A stretch of DNA of 64,000 nt from Allofournierella massiliensis (lineage in GTDB: Bacteria > Bacillota > Clostridia > Oscillospirales > Ruminococcaceae): assembly GCF_021531255.1 (NCBI RefSeq), contig NZ_JAFBIO010000001.1, positions 434,001 to 498,000 on the forward strand, given 5' to 3'. The position numbers and the translations under genes are program-made. The notes beneath the pieces were generated by a model that saw only the letters and a list, made by a program, of their open reading frames with translations, did not search any database and was not told the DNA's origin. Positions 43,518 through 53,102 of the stretch are shown piece after piece (positions within the stretch are counted from its first letter, which is position 1; each line of letters begins with the position of its first letter).

Positions 43518-46163
43518 ATGGATACAATCGCACTGCCTAAGCAATATCCGGGAAAAAAGCAAGGAAAACTTACCATTTTCGCCAGCTACTTTTCCGGTAC
43601 CGGCAAAAGCTATTCCATGCTGGAAAAAGCCGAAAAAGCGAGCAGGGCGGGGCGCGATGTTGTGATCGGCTTGCTCGCCTGCGGGCAATGGCCTCAAACC
43701 AAATCCTTTGCCGAAAAGTTTGAGATGCTGCCTTGCAAAACGGTGATCCGGGACGGGAAAACCAAATATGAAATGGATCTGGATGCTTGCCTGAAAAGGT
43801 CGCCGGACCTGATTTTGGTGGAGGATTTATCCCACTGGAATATGGACGATTCCCGCCACAGAAAGCGCTATCAGGACATAGAAGAATTGCTGAAAGCGGG
43901 CGTGGATGTGTATACCACCCTGAATATCCAACACATTGAGAGTATTCAGGATACCGTTTCTTCCATCCTGGGGGCTTCCGCCGTGGAGCGCATTCCGGAC
44001 TGTGTGTTTGATCAGGCGGCGCAGGTGGAGTTTATTGATATCGAACCGGAAAGGCTGCAGCAGCGGCTTTTGCAGCAAAAGAAGGGCGAGCTGCTTTCGG
44101 GCTGCACCTTGTCCCAGCTAAGCGCTTTGCGGGAGATTGGTTTGCGCCGTTGTGCAGACAGGGTGGCGTTGCATACCCGGAGTTTCCAGCGCAAGACGGA
44201 ATACCGCACTCGTGAGCACATTCTGGTCTGCCTTTCCCCTGCTCCTTCCAATGAAAAGATCATCCGCACGGCTGCGCGGATGGCAAGCGCTTTCCGCTGT
44301 GGGTTTACTGCGCTGTTTGTAGAAACAAAGGAGTTCCAGTGGATGCCCCAGGCGGATAAAAAACGCCTGCAGGCAAATCTTCACCTGGCACAGCAATTGG
44401 GGGCATCCATCGAAACCGTTTACGGCGATGATGTCGCGTATCAGATCGCCGAATTTTCCCGCCTGTCGGGGGTCACAAAAATTGTGCTTGGCCGCAGTGG
44501 GATGCCTCGCCGCATCTTATTCCGCAAGCCCTCTTTGACCGAACGGCTGATCGAGCTTGCGCCGGAACTGGATATCCACATCATTCCCGATACCGGGGTG
44601 AACGGCCGGCTTGCAGCCAAACACCGGGAGATCATGCGTCTGCCCACCTTGTCGATCCTGGATTTGCTCAAAAGCGCGCTGCTGCTTATCCTGGCCACTG
44701 TTGTGGGGTTTTTGTTCTACTATCTGGGCTTTACGGAAGCCAATATCATTACGCTTTATATTTTGGGCGTTATGCTGGTTTCCATATCCACCAAAAGCTC
44801 TGTCTGCAGTTTTATCGCATCCTTTGTCAGCGTACTCACCTTCAATTTCTTTTTCACGGAACCCAGATTTTCTCTGCATGCCTATGACAGCGGATACCCG
44901 GTTACTTTCCTGGTTATGTTTCTGGCTTCCCTGCTCACGGGTTCTTTAGCATCCAAGCTGAAGTCCCACGCCAAACAATCCGCCCAGGTCGCCTGGCGCA
45001 CAAAGCTGCTTTTGGAAACCAACCAGAATCTCCAAAAGGCCCGCACAGAGGAAGAGATTATCTCGGTAACCGCAAAACAGCTGTTAAAGATATTCCAGCG
45101 AGATATCATTGCGTACCGCATAAAGGATGGAAAACCCGTGATGCCGGAAATCTTCTTGGCAGACAAGACCGCTTCTCCGGAGCGTTACACCTCGGAAAAA
45201 GAGCGGGAAGTGGCGCAGTGGGTGATCACAAACAACAAACGGGCCGGCGCCGGCACCGAGACCCTTTCGGATTCCTGCTGCACCTACCTGTCGGTGCGGA
45301 CGGGAAAGCAAATTTATGGGGTCGTGGGCATTGCCGCATCGGATAAACCCCTGGATTCCTTTGAAACCAGCATCCTTCTTTCTGTTCTGGGAGAATCGGC
45401 ACTTGCCCTTGAAAACCAGAAAAACCTGGAGGAAAAAGAAGCCGCGGCTGTGTTGGCCAAAAATGAACAGCTTCGCGCCAATTTGCTTCGCTCCATTTCT
45501 CATGACCTGCGCACCCCCCTCACTTCTATTTCCGGGAATGCCAGCAATCTGCTCTCCAATGGGGATCTGTTTGACGCCAAGACCAAGGAACAGATGTATA
45601 CCGATATCTATGATGATGCCATGTGGCTCATCAATCTGGTGGAAAATCTTTTGTCTGTCAGCCGGTTGGAAGAAGGGCGGATGAACCTACGGGTATCTAC
45701 GGAATTGATGGACGAGGTGGTTGCGGAAGCCCTGCGGCATATCAACCGGAAGAGCGCAGAGTATCATTTGCATGTGCAAAACAATGAAGAATATCTGTTG
45801 GCACAGATAGACGCAAAACTGATTGTGCAAGTGATCATAAACATTGTGGACAATGCCATTAAGTATACGCCGGCGGGCTCTGAAATCGACATTGGTTGGG
45901 AACGCAAGGGAAACTATATCTATATTTCCATCGCGGATAACGGCCCTGGCATTTCCGACCAGGCCAAACCCCATATTTTCGATATGTTTTACAGTGCGTC
46001 CAACAAAATTGCGGACAGCCGCCGCAGTATGGGGCTGGGCCTGGCGCTGTGCAAATCGATCGTCAATGCGCATGGGGGAGAAATTACGGTAACCGATCGT
46101 TTGCCGCATGGATCCGTCTTTACATTTTCTGTACCAGCCGGGGAGGTTGAGCTGCATGAATAA
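43518..46163 (+). CDS. kdpD: KdpD-type sensor histidine kinase
   Basis: An 881-residue sensor. Domains in order: KdpD N-terminal ATP-binding domain (SGTGKSYSMLEKAEKASRAG; Walker-like) ending RYQDIEELLKAGVDVYTTLN; a universal-stress-protein-like domain (about 235-355); four transmembrane helices (about 385-480); a GAF-like domain (about 505-635); and the kinase core with H-box SISHDLRTPLTSI and N-box NIVDNAIKYTPAG. The G-boxes follow (ADNGPGIS, GLGLALCKSIVNAHGG). In the N-terminal domain the canonical GVGKT is GTGKS and ELAHTN is EDLSHWN. The start at 43518 has AAAGGAGG. It overlaps kdpE by 8 bp. No kdpFABC is nearby. Confidence 0.92.
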   Translation: MDTIALPKQYPGKKQGKLTIFASYFSGTGKSYSMLEKAEKASRAGRDVVIGLLACGQWPQTKSFAEKFEMLPCKTVIRDGKTKYEMDLDACLKRSPDLILVEDLSHWNMDDSRHRKRYQDIEELLKAGVDVYTTLNIQHIESIQDTVSSILGASAVERIPDCVFDQAAQVEFIDIEPERLQQRLLQQKKGELLSGCTLSQLSALREIGLRRCADRVALHTRSFQRKTEYRTREHILVCLSPAPSNEKIIRTAARMASAFRCGFTALFVETKEFQWMPQADKKRLQANLHLAQQLGASIETVYGDDVAYQIAEFSRLSGVTKIVLGRSGMPRRILFRKPSLTERLIELAPELDIHIIPDTGVNGRLAAKHREIMRLPTLSILDLLKSALLLILATVVGFLFYYLGFTEANIITLYILGVMLVSISTKSSVCSFIASFVSVLTFNFFFTEPRFSLHAYDSGYPVTFLVMFLASLLTGSLASKLKSHAKQSAQVAWRTKLLLETNQNLQKARTEEEIISVTAKQLLKIFQRDIIAYRIKDGKPVMPEIFLADKTASPERYTSEKEREVAQWVITNNKRAGAGTETLSDSCCTYLSVRTGKQIYGVVGIAASDKPLDSFETSILLSVLGESALALENQKNLEEKEAAAVLAKNEQLRANLLRSISHDLRTPLTSISGNASNLLSNGDLFDAKTKEQMYTDIYDDAMWLINLVENLLSVSRLEEGRMNLRVSTELMDEVVAEALRHINRKSAEYHLHVQNNEEYLLAQIDAKLIVQVIINIVDNAIKYTPAGSEIDIGWERKGNYIYISIADNGPGISDQAKPHIFDMFYSASNKIADSRRSMGLGLALCKSIVNAHGGEITVTDRLPHGSVFTFSVPAGEVELHE

Positions 46164-46860
46164 ACCTTTGATTTTGGTGGTGGAGGACGATACACCCGTC
46201 CGCAATTTGATTACCACCACACTAAAAGCCCATGATTACCGCTTTTTGACTGCGGTCAACGGGGAATCCGCCGTATTGGAGGCTTCCTCGCACAATCCTG
46301 AGATTATTTTGCTGGATCTGGGGCTGCCGGATATGGATGGTGTGGAAGTCATCCACAAAGTGCGTTCCTGGTCCAACATGCCCATCATTGTGATCAGCGC
46401 CCGGAGCGAGGATACGGATAAAATCGATGCACTGGATGCCGGTGCCGATGATTATCTGACCAAGCCCTTTTCTGTGGAAGAGCTGCTGGCAAGGCTGCGT
46501 GTGACCCAGCGGCGTTTATCCGCACTGCAGATTGGTTCCGTGAATACGGACGCGGTTTTTACAAACGGCAAGCTGAAAGTGGATTACGCCGCTGGCTGCG
46601 CCTTTTTGGATGGTCAAGAGCTTCACCTGACCCCCAGTGAGTACAAGCTGCTGTGCCTGCTTTGCAAAAATGTGGGCAAGGTGCTGACCCATACCTTCAT
46701 CACCCAGCAGATTTGGGGTAGAAGCTGGGACAATGATGTGGCCTCTCTTCGCGTATTTATGGCTACCCTGCGCAAGAAGCTGGAAAAAGAGCCCGGTTCC
46801 CCCCAGTATATCCAGACGCACATAGGGGTCGGGTACCGCATGATGCGGGTAGAGCCATAA
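46156..46860 (+). CDS. kdpE: KdpE-type response regulator
   Basis: A 234-residue OmpR-family regulator. The receiver domain (1-120) has the acidic pair VVEDD, phospho-acceptor D in LLDLGLPDMDG, T/S switch (VISARS) and K in YLTKPF. The C-terminal winged helix (about 135-234) includes HLTPSEYKLLCLL. It overlaps kdpD and should be phosphorylated by it. The phased repeats upstream of ktrB are its likely target. The gene ends the operon with a strong terminator. Confidence 0.94.
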   Translation: MNKPLILVVEDDTPVRNLITTTLKAHDYRFLTAVNGESAVLEASSHNPEIILLDLGLPDMDGVEVIHKVRSWSNMPIIVISARSEDTDKIDALDAGADDYLTKPFSVEELLARLRVTQRRLSALQIGSVNTDAVFTNGKLKVDYAAGCAFLDGQELHLTPSEYKLLCLLCKNVGKVLTHTFITQQIWGRSWDNDVASLRVFMATLRKKLEKEPGSPQYIQTHIGVGYRMMRVEP

Positions 46861-46917
46861 AAAGCCAGGCAAATTCCAAAGGAAGGACAGGTCTGCCCGG
46901 GGGGAATTTTTTCAGTC

Positions 46918-46974
46918 AACAGGGCCGCCGCTATCTGCTTGATACTGGCAGATAGCGGCGGCCCTGTTCTTTTG
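46918..46974 (+). terminator. Terminator of the ktr-kdpDE operon
   Basis: A perfect stem of about 20 bp, ACAGGGCCGCCGCTATCTGC with its complement (46919-46938 and 46948-46968), followed by TTCTTTTG. Confidence 0.85.
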
Positions 46975-47024
46975 TGGGTTTGGCCTGGGCTTTGGGTTTC
47001 GCCGGGAGCCAAAAGAAGGCCGAC

Positions 47025-47473
47025 TCAGCGCTTGGGGCCCTGACGGCGGCGGAAATCCTCCTCAATGGCATCCTTCCAGTGCTCATCCAGCGGGGCGCTG
47101 CACCGGACGGCGGCCACCGCGTCACTGAGCGCCTGGTAATTGAGCCGGGTACCCTCGCTGTCGCAATGGTAGTTCACTGCCCGGTCGGCCGAGATGCCCA
47201 GGTGACCCGCCATTTCCACCGCATCGATGTCGGCCCCATGATGAATTTGGTGCCGGAGGCAATGGCGCAGAACTTTCCGATGATCAGCCGGTCCCCGAAC
47301 TCGGGGTAATTGAAGAGCACATTGTTTTTTTCAAAACCGGTGGGGTCCTCCGTGTCATCGTAATAGGTATAATCCCCAATGAGAATGTTGGGCGCCTTCC
47401 CCACATTTTTGATGAAGCAGGAAGTCTTGTAGGCATTGGGGAAGATCTGGTTGGGGTCTGGTATCTGATACAT
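47025..47473 (-). pseudogene. Broken Vat-like acetyltransferase joined to unrelated sequence
   Basis: The N-terminal 80 or so codons from ATG 47473 match hexapeptide xenobiotic acetyltransferases of the Vat group (CFIKNVGKAPNILIGDYTYY, then LIIGKFCAIASGTKFIMG). The conserved frame ends at KFIMG, before the catalytic histidine and the remaining hexapeptide repeats. That frame stops at 47174. From the same point another frame (GADIDAVEMAGHLGISADRA onward, ending 47025) continues for about 70 codons and does not look like Vat. It therefore appears to be a fusion by deletion of two genes. The second part was not recognised. Confidence 0.65.
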
Positions 47474-47603
47474 TTCCTTTATCCTTTCTTGCTTTTGATC
47501 ACATCCTTTCCAGAGTGGATTATGACGGCAACCGCCCGCTTTTTTCTGGTCTCCTTCATTGATATCTCCCTCCCGCTCACAGGGCCGGGGGCCCCTGAAC
47601 CGG

Positions 47604-47954
47604 TTATTTGCGCAAAATCTTTTCCATGGCTTTGCCCCGGGCCAGCTCATCCACCAGTTTATCCAGATAGCGGATCTGGCGCATCAGCGGGTCCTGGATA
47701 TCTTCCACCTGTACGCCGCACACCTTGCCGGTGATGAGGGCAGCGTTGGGGTTCGGGGCGGGCGCCCCTTTGAAAAAATCACCGTAGCAGATATCGGAAC
47801 CTTCCAGCCGGGCGATTTCCTCCGGGGTATAGCCGGTGAGCCAGGCGGTCACCTGGTCCACCTCCTGCCGGGTGCGGCCTTTTTTCTCCGCCTTGGCCAC
47901 CAGCAGAGGGCAGAGTTTGGCAAAGGGCATCCGGGTTATATCCATACGGGGCAT
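47604..47954 (-). CDS. DUF2200 family protein
   Basis: A 116-residue protein with the DUF2200 pattern: an N-terminal FAKLCPLLVAKAEKKGRTRQ, VDQVTAWLTGYTPEEI, PNPNAALITGKVCGV, and C-terminal EDIQDPLMRQIRYLDKLVDE. The function is unknown. The ATG at 47954 has GGAGG upstream. It follows the macrodomain gene after 4 bp, so both are probably co-transcribed. Confidence 0.88.
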   Translation of the reverse strand: MPRMDITRMPFAKLCPLLVAKAEKKGRTRQEVDQVTAWLTGYTPEEIARLEGSDICYGDFFKGAPAPNPNAALITGKVCGVQVEDIQDPLMRQIRYLDKLVDELARGKAMEKILRK

Positions 47955-47958
47955 GGCT

Positions 47959-48963
47959 TCAACCTCCCAGCAGGCTCTGGTCAAAGGCAAACAGAGCCTC
48001 GTTGATCTCAAAAATATTGTAATTCCGGTGGGCGATGAAATACTCCACGATGATATCGAATTTGCTGGCATGGGAAAAGGCAAAACCCGCCTTTTCCAGC
48101 ATCTCCCGGGCCTCTTCCAGGGGCAGTTCCAGCGCCACGGCAAAGGCCATGGCGGTGGGCTTGGAGGGCTTATAGTGGATATCCGAGCGGATCTTGGAAA
48201 AGAGCTTCCGGTCTATATTTGCCTTTTTATAGCACTGGGCATCGGTCATGCCCCGCTCGGAAATCTTCCGCAGCAGCATCTGGGAAAAGCTCTCGTCCAG
48301 CCGGCCCAGGGCTTCGTCCAGGCCGCAGGGCATGGCGACGTCCGGTTCCCAGGCACTTGCCGCCGGGGCCTGGGGGGCAGCTGCAGCCTCCAGGCCCAGC
48401 ACCCGGCTGCGCTCCCGGTAGAGGTCGGTGTGGGCAGCCACATAGCGGTCATCAATATAGGCGGCAATATCGGCAAAAAGCTTGCCGCCGATGGCGTAAG
48501 CTGCCCGATCAAAGATGACCAGATACACGGTCATATCATGGGCCAGCAAAAAATCCCCGATCACATCCACCGCGATTTTCAGGGCCTGGTCCTTGGGGAA
48601 GCCGAAAATCCCGGAGGAAATGAGCGGGAAGGCCAGGGTTTCGCACCCGTTGGCCAGGGCCAGGGCCAGAGAAGACCGGTAGGCAGAGGCCAGCAGCTCC
48701 CTCTCCCCATGGCCGCCGCCCCGCCAGACGGGGCCCACGGCATGGATCACATATTTGGCAGGCAGACGGCCGCCGCCCGTGATCTTGGCCTGGCCGGTCT
48801 TGCAGCCGCCCAGGGGCCGGCATTCTTCCAGCAGCTGGGGCCCGGCCGCCCGATGGATGGCTCCGTCCACCCCGCCGCCCCCCAGAAGGCTCTCGTTGGC
48901 GGCGTTGACAATGGCATCCACTTTCATGAGGGTGATGTCGTTTCTCACAATATGCAGGGGCAT
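47959..48963 (-). CDS. Macrodomain protein with C-terminal helical domain
   Basis: A 334-residue protein. The N-terminal macrodomain (about 1-165) has [20 protein letters not shown], the ADP-ribose-binding loops, and [12 protein letters not shown]. It should bind or hydrolyse ADP-ribose or O-acetyl-ADP-ribose conjugates. The C-terminal part (about 225-334) is helical with a helix-turn-helix-like segment ([18 protein letters not shown]), and the last roughly 60 residues resemble a small regulatory domain. The combination is known in Firmicutes but uncharacterised. AGGAGGTG precedes the start. Confidence 0.87.
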   Translation of the reverse strand: MPLHIVRNDITLMKVDAIVNAANESLLGGGGVDGAIHRAAGPQLLEECRPLGGCKTGQAKITGGGRLPAKYVIHAVGPVWRGGGHGERELLASAYRSSLALALANGCETLAFPLISSGIFGFPKDQALKIAVDVIGDFLLAHDMTVYLVIFDRAAYAIGGKLFADIAAYIDDRYVAAHTDLYRERSRVLGLEAAAAPQAPAASAWEPDVAMPCGLDEALGRLDESFSQMLLRKISERGMTDAQCYKKANIDRKLFSKIRSDIHYKPSKPTAMAFAVALELPLEEAREMLEKAGFAFSHASKFDIIVEYFIAHRNYNIFEINEALFAFDQSLLGG

Positions 48964-49077
48964 ACAAGCACCTCCTTGCCCGATGGCTCCATCATACCAT
49001 GAACGGCCCGGTATGACAATCGGGTGCCCTGGCCTGCATCCCTGCCGGGCTTATCCTGCCAAAGTCCGCCGGCCGCC

Positions 49078-51522
49078 TTAAAGCAGTTCGCCGTGATGGC
49101 GCACATAGGCCTTTTTCAGGACGGTCGCCAACACCATATACAGCAGGATGCAGGGAATCAGATAGGCAAAATACGCAGCCGGCAGGGCCACAAACCCCAG
49201 CGCGGTACCCAGGGGCGTAAAGGGAATGATGGTCAGCAGCGCCACCCCGGTCATGGTGAGCAGGGTGAGCGGAGCCGAGGCCCGGCTCTGGATGAAGGGC
49301 AGTTTTGCGGTGCGGATCATATGAATGACCAGCGTCTGGCTCCACATGGATTCCACAAACCAGCCTGCCTGGAACATCCCGATATATTTTGCCTGCATCA
49401 GGGCCAGTTCCGCCCCGCCGAAATGGGCGGGCAGCTGATGAAACAAAACGCCGCCAGATACAAACAAGGGGCAGAAGACAAAGTACATGAACAGATAGGT
49501 GGTAAAGTCAAAGACAGAGCTGGCGGGGCCGATCCAGATCATAAAGCTGCCCACACTGGAAGCATCCCATTTTTGGGCTTTGCGATAAATTCCTCGTCCA
49601 CATTGTCCCAGGGGATGGCGGTGCAGGAAAGATCATAGATCAGGTTGAGGAAGATCAGGTGCACGCTCATCATGGGCAGGAAGGGCAGAAGAGCCGAGGC
49701 AGCCAGCACCGAAAACATATTGCCGAAGTTGGAGGAGGCCGTCATCTTGATGTATTTGATCATATTGGCATAGGTCTTGCGGCCCTCGATGATACCCTAT
49801 TCCAGCACCATCAGGTCTTTTTCCAGCAGGATGATGTCTGCCGATTCCTTGGCCACATCCGCCGCCGTATCCACCGAAATGCCGATATCTGCGGCCTTCA
49901 TGGCGGGCAGATCATTCATGCCGTCTCCCCAAAAGCCCACCGTGTGGCCGTTGGCCTGCAGGGTCTTCAGGATCTCCACCTTCTGCCGGGGCGAAAGTTC
50001 CGCAAATACCGTGGTGCGCTCCACCCGCAGCGGGCGTTCCTCTTCCGGCAGACGATCCAGCTCTTCCCCCGTCAGGGTCTGGGCCGTGTCGAGCCCCAGA
50101 CGCCGGCAAACCGAGACTGCCACATCCCGGTGATCCCCGGTGAGTACCCGCACCCCCACGTGCAGCTGCTGCAGCCTGCCGATGGCGGCGGCAGCGCTCT
50201 TTTTGGGCGCGTCAAAAAATGCCAGGTATCCCAGCAGGGTAAAGCCCTCTTCCTCCCCCCGGGATAATTCTCCCCTGCTCATCGGCTTACAGGCCAGGGC
50301 AAGGACCTTCATGCCGTCTTCCAGCATCTCGTCCACCACCGCATGGACACTGGCCTGGGCGTCTTTGGTCATATCCAGGCGCTGGCCCTTGTATTCCACA
50401 TAGCGGCAGCGCCGGCAGACCTGTTCCAGGCTGCCCTTGATGATGAGCAGATTTTCTTCCCCGGCCCGGACCAGGACACTGGCAAACTTCCGGTCATAGT
50501 CAAAGGGCAGCTCATCCAGCTTTTGGTGATCGGCCTCTAACTGCCGGAAGTGTTCCTGCCGCCCCGGCATCTGCCGGTACCGGAGGATGGCGTCATCCAG
50601 GTGATTTTTTACGCCGGTGTGATACAGGCTGTTCAGATAGGCAAGATCCAGCACTTTTTGGCTTTCATTGCCTAAGATATCCATATAATATTCCAGCGAG
50701 ATGCGCTCCCCGGTGAGGGTGCCGGTCTTGTCCACGCAGAGAATATCCATGCTTCCGAATCCCTGCATGGCGTTGATATTTTTGACCACGGTCTTTTTTT
50801 GCCCATGGCTGCGCTGCCCCTGGCCAGGCAGGCATTGATCACCATGGGGAGCATTTCCGGCGTAAGGCCGACCGCCACGGAGAGCGCAAACAAAACGCCG
50901 AGCCCCAGTTCCCCTTGGTCAGCCCGCAGACAATAAAAGCCACCGGGATGAGAACCGCCATAAACCGGATCAGCGCCCAGGCGATGGAGTTGGCTCCCTG
51001 GTCAAACCCGTTCTTGCGGCAAACCGAGGTGACGGTGAAGCCGCCGTAAACCGTATCTTCCCCCACTGCCAGCTCGGCGGAAGAGAGGTTCTGCCAGCGT
51101 CCGTCTCTGCGGACCAGCACCGAGGTGGCAACCATCTCCGTAAGATGATCCGCCACGTGTTTTGCCCGGAGCTCCTGCACAAAACGCACCAGGCCGCTGA
51201 TCAGCAGCATACATAAAATAATGACCACGGTGGTGATGTTCCGGCTGAAATTGGAGGCCAGCACCACATCTGTCAAAAAAGAAATGCTTGCCAGGATAAA
51301 CAAAATGACGGTGAAGGGATTGATGAAAGCCCTGCGCAGACGATAGAGAACGGTATCCGCCGCCCGGCCTGCCACCACATTCCTGCCGTACCGGTCGCGG
51401 CTCTCTTCTGCCTGCGCCTCGGTATAGCCCTGCCCGGAAAGCTGAAATTGGTCAAACAGGGCCTTTGTATCCTCACAGGCATAATCCAGCACACGCCGAT
51501 GGGCATTCAAATTTTTCTTCAT
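49078..51522 (-). pseudogene. mgtA: mgtA Mg2+-transporting P-type ATPase, multiply disrupted
   Basis: Reads as MgtA/P3B ATPase in pieces. 51522-50839 gives the N-terminus and M1-M2, then jumps in frame from ELAVG to EDTVYGG, skipping about 100 residues of the actuator domain with the TGES loop. Near 50900 the frame moves to [15 protein letters not shown], and near 50790 to the phosphorylation site DKTGTLTG. An amber codon (49797-49799) interrupts [14 protein letters not shown]. Near 49560 a further frameshift joins EFIAK to [14 protein letters not shown] and the end at 49078. At least three frameshifts, one stop and one deletion make it non-functional. Its downstream neighbours on this strand are intact. 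Confidence 0.88.
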
Positions 51523-51629
51523 CCGCTATCACCTCCGCAGGATTTGTTTATCATACCATAAAATTCCTTTTCTGGTATAAATGAAAACCTTGCTTTTTTC
51601 TTGTTTTCTCAGTCTTTGCTCCCATGCAA

Positions 51630-51658
51630 TTGACAGCCGGGGCGCGATTCAGTATACT
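51630..51658 (+). promoter_or_regulatory. Promoter of the Crp/Fnr-type regulator
   Basis: TTGACA (51630-51635), 17-bp spacer, TATACT (51653-51658), 27 bp before the start. Nearly consensus. Confidence 0.8.
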
Positions 51659-51685
51659 GACAGCAGCACAAGGAGGAATCTCGAT

Positions 51686-52342
51686 ATGACGTTTCAAACC
51701 TATTTTCCCTTTTGGGAGAAGCTGGAGCCTGGCCAGCAGAGCCGGCTTGCCGAAGCGGTAATGTTCAGGACCGTGCCTAAGGGCACCCTCCTTCACAGCG
51801 GCAGCAAGGATTGTACCGGCCTTCTCTTGGTCAAGAGCGGGCAGCTCCGAGCCTATATTCTCTCGGATGAGGGGCGGGAGATCACCCTCTATCGCCTGTT
51901 TGAGCGGGATATCTGCCTGTTTTCTGCCTCCTGCCTGATGCGCTCCATCCAGTTTGAGGTGATGATCCAGGCGGAAAAAGACACCGAACTGTGGGTTGTG
52001 CCGGCGGATGTGTACCAGGGCATTCTGGAAGAATCGGCCCCTGCCGCCAACTACACAAACGAACTGATGGCCAGCCGTTTTTCCGAAGTGATGTGGCTGA
52101 TGGAACAGGTGATGTGGAAAAGCCTGGATAAACGGGTGGCCGCCTTCCTGTTGGAGGAATCAGCCATTGAGGGCACCAGCCAGCTCAAGATCACCCATGA
52201 GGCCATAGCCAACCATCTGGGCTCCCACCGGGAGGTAATCACCCGGATGCTTCGATATTTCCAGGATGAGGGGATGGTAAAGCTTTCCCGGGGAATGGTG
52301 AGCCTCCTGGATACCGATAAACTGGAAAAACTGCGGGATTAA
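51686..52342 (+). CDS. Crp/Fnr-family transcriptional regulator
   Basis: A 218-residue regulator with an N-terminal cyclic-nucleotide-binding-type beta barrel (about 10-125) and a C-terminal winged helix (TSQLKITHEAIANHLGSHRE and ITRMLRYFQDEGMVKLSRG). There is no N-terminal cysteine cluster of the FNR [4Fe-4S] type; two cysteines in the barrel (IC, SC) could be redox-active, so the signal is unknown. AGGAGG precedes the start. It is divergent from the broken mgtA. Confidence 0.9.
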   Translation: MTFQTYFPFWEKLEPGQQSRLAEAVMFRTVPKGTLLHSGSKDCTGLLLVKSGQLRAYILSDEGREITLYRLFERDICLFSASCLMRSIQFEVMIQAEKDTELWVVPADVYQGILEESAPAANYTNELMASRFSEVMWLMEQVMWKSLDKRVAAFLLEESAIEGTSQLKITHEAIANHLGSHREVITRMLRYFQDEGMVKLSRGMVSLLDTDKLEKLRD

Positions 52343-52350
52343 GCCGCACC

Positions 52351-52381
52351 TGGCCCGGGCAAAACGCCCGGGCCACTTTTG
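52351..52381 (+). terminator. Terminator after the Crp/Fnr gene
   Basis: TGGCCCGGGC pairs with GCCCGGGCCA around AAAAC and is followed by CTTTTGT. Confidence 0.7.
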
Positions 52382-52412
52382 TCGGGGATCCCCCTTTGAC
52401 GGAGAATCCCCC

Positions 52413-52440
52413 TTGACAGAGAGCGGAAAAGCCGTATAAT
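52413..52440 (+). promoter_or_regulatory. Promoter of the TetR gene at 52470
   Basis: TTGACA (52413-52418), 16-bp spacer, TATAAT (52435-52440): full consensus in both boxes. Confidence 0.85.
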
Positions 52441-52452
52441 GAACATTGTTCA
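52440..52452 (+). promoter_or_regulatory. TetR operator 1
   Basis: TGAACATTGTTCA is a 13-bp palindrome (6-bp arms, one central base) placed directly after the -10 box. A similar site TGAACAGCGTTCA is at 53069-53081, before the membrane-protein genes. Confidence 0.75.
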
Positions 52453-52469
52453 TATTGAGGAGGCTTAGG

Positions 52470-53027
52470 ATGAATACCATCGTTACCTCGCAGGAAGAGA
52501 TCCTGAAAGCCAGCCGGGAATTGATCCGGCAAAAGGGCTGGGCGGCCGTGAATATCCGCTCGGTAGCGGCAGCCTGCGGGGTGTCGGTAGGGTCTATCTA
52601 CAACTATTTTGATTCCAAGGCTGCCCTGATGGGGGCCGCGGTGGAAAGCGTCTGGCGGGAAATTTTTCACCAGCCGGAGGATGAGGCGGTGTTCCGGGAT
52701 ATCCAGGCCTGCATTACCTGGATGTACAGCCGGATGGAATATGGCTGCCGGGAATATCCCGGTTTTTTCACCCTCCACTCCCTGGGTTTTATGGGGGAGG
52801 ACAAAACCGACGGAAGGCAGCGGATGCAGCGCACCTGGCAGCATATCCTGGAAGGGCTGCGCTTGGTGCTGCTGCAGGATGCCCGGGTTCGGCCGGACGC
52901 CTTTGATGACCAGTTCACGGCAGAAAAATTTGCCGACCTGCTCTTTTCCCTCATGCTTTCAGCTCTGACCCGGCAAGATTTCGATCCCTCGGCGGTACTG
53001 GAAATCGTGCGCCGGAGCCTGTATTGA
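52470..53027 (+). CDS. TetR-family transcriptional regulator
   Basis: A 185-residue regulator with the TetR helix-turn-helix (AAVNIRSVAAACGVSVGSIY, about 25-44) and a variable ligand domain. AGGAGG lies upstream of ATG 52470. A palindrome at its own promoter and a near copy before the next operon indicate that it represses both itself and the membrane-protein genes 53103-54651. A stem-loop ends the gene. Confidence 0.9.
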   Translation: MNTIVTSQEEILKASRELIRQKGWAAVNIRSVAAACGVSVGSIYNYFDSKAALMGAAVESVWREIFHQPEDEAVFRDIQACITWMYSRMEYGCREYPGFFTLHSLGFMGEDKTDGRQRMQRTWQHILEGLRLVLLQDARVRPDAFDDQFTAEKFADLLFSLMLSALTRQDFDPSAVLEIVRRSLY

Positions 53028-53062
53028 AATTCCCGCGCTTTTTGCGGGGATTTCATTTTCCC
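53025..53062 (+). terminator. Stem-loop after the TetR gene
   Basis: GAAATTCCCGC (from 53026) pairs imperfectly with GCGGGGATTTC and is followed by ATTTTC. It is a weak terminator that may let some transcript run on. Confidence 0.5.
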
Positions 53063-53068
53063 CCAAAC

Positions 53069-53081
53069 TGAACAGCGTTCA
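53069..53081 (+). promoter_or_regulatory. TetR operator 2
   Basis: TGAACAGCGTTCA, close to operator 1 (TGAACATTGTTCA). It precedes the membrane-protein genes that start at 53103. No clear -35/-10 pair of its own was seen upstream. Confidence 0.6.
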
Positions 53082-53102
53082 TTCAAAAAAGGAGCGACGC
53101 AA

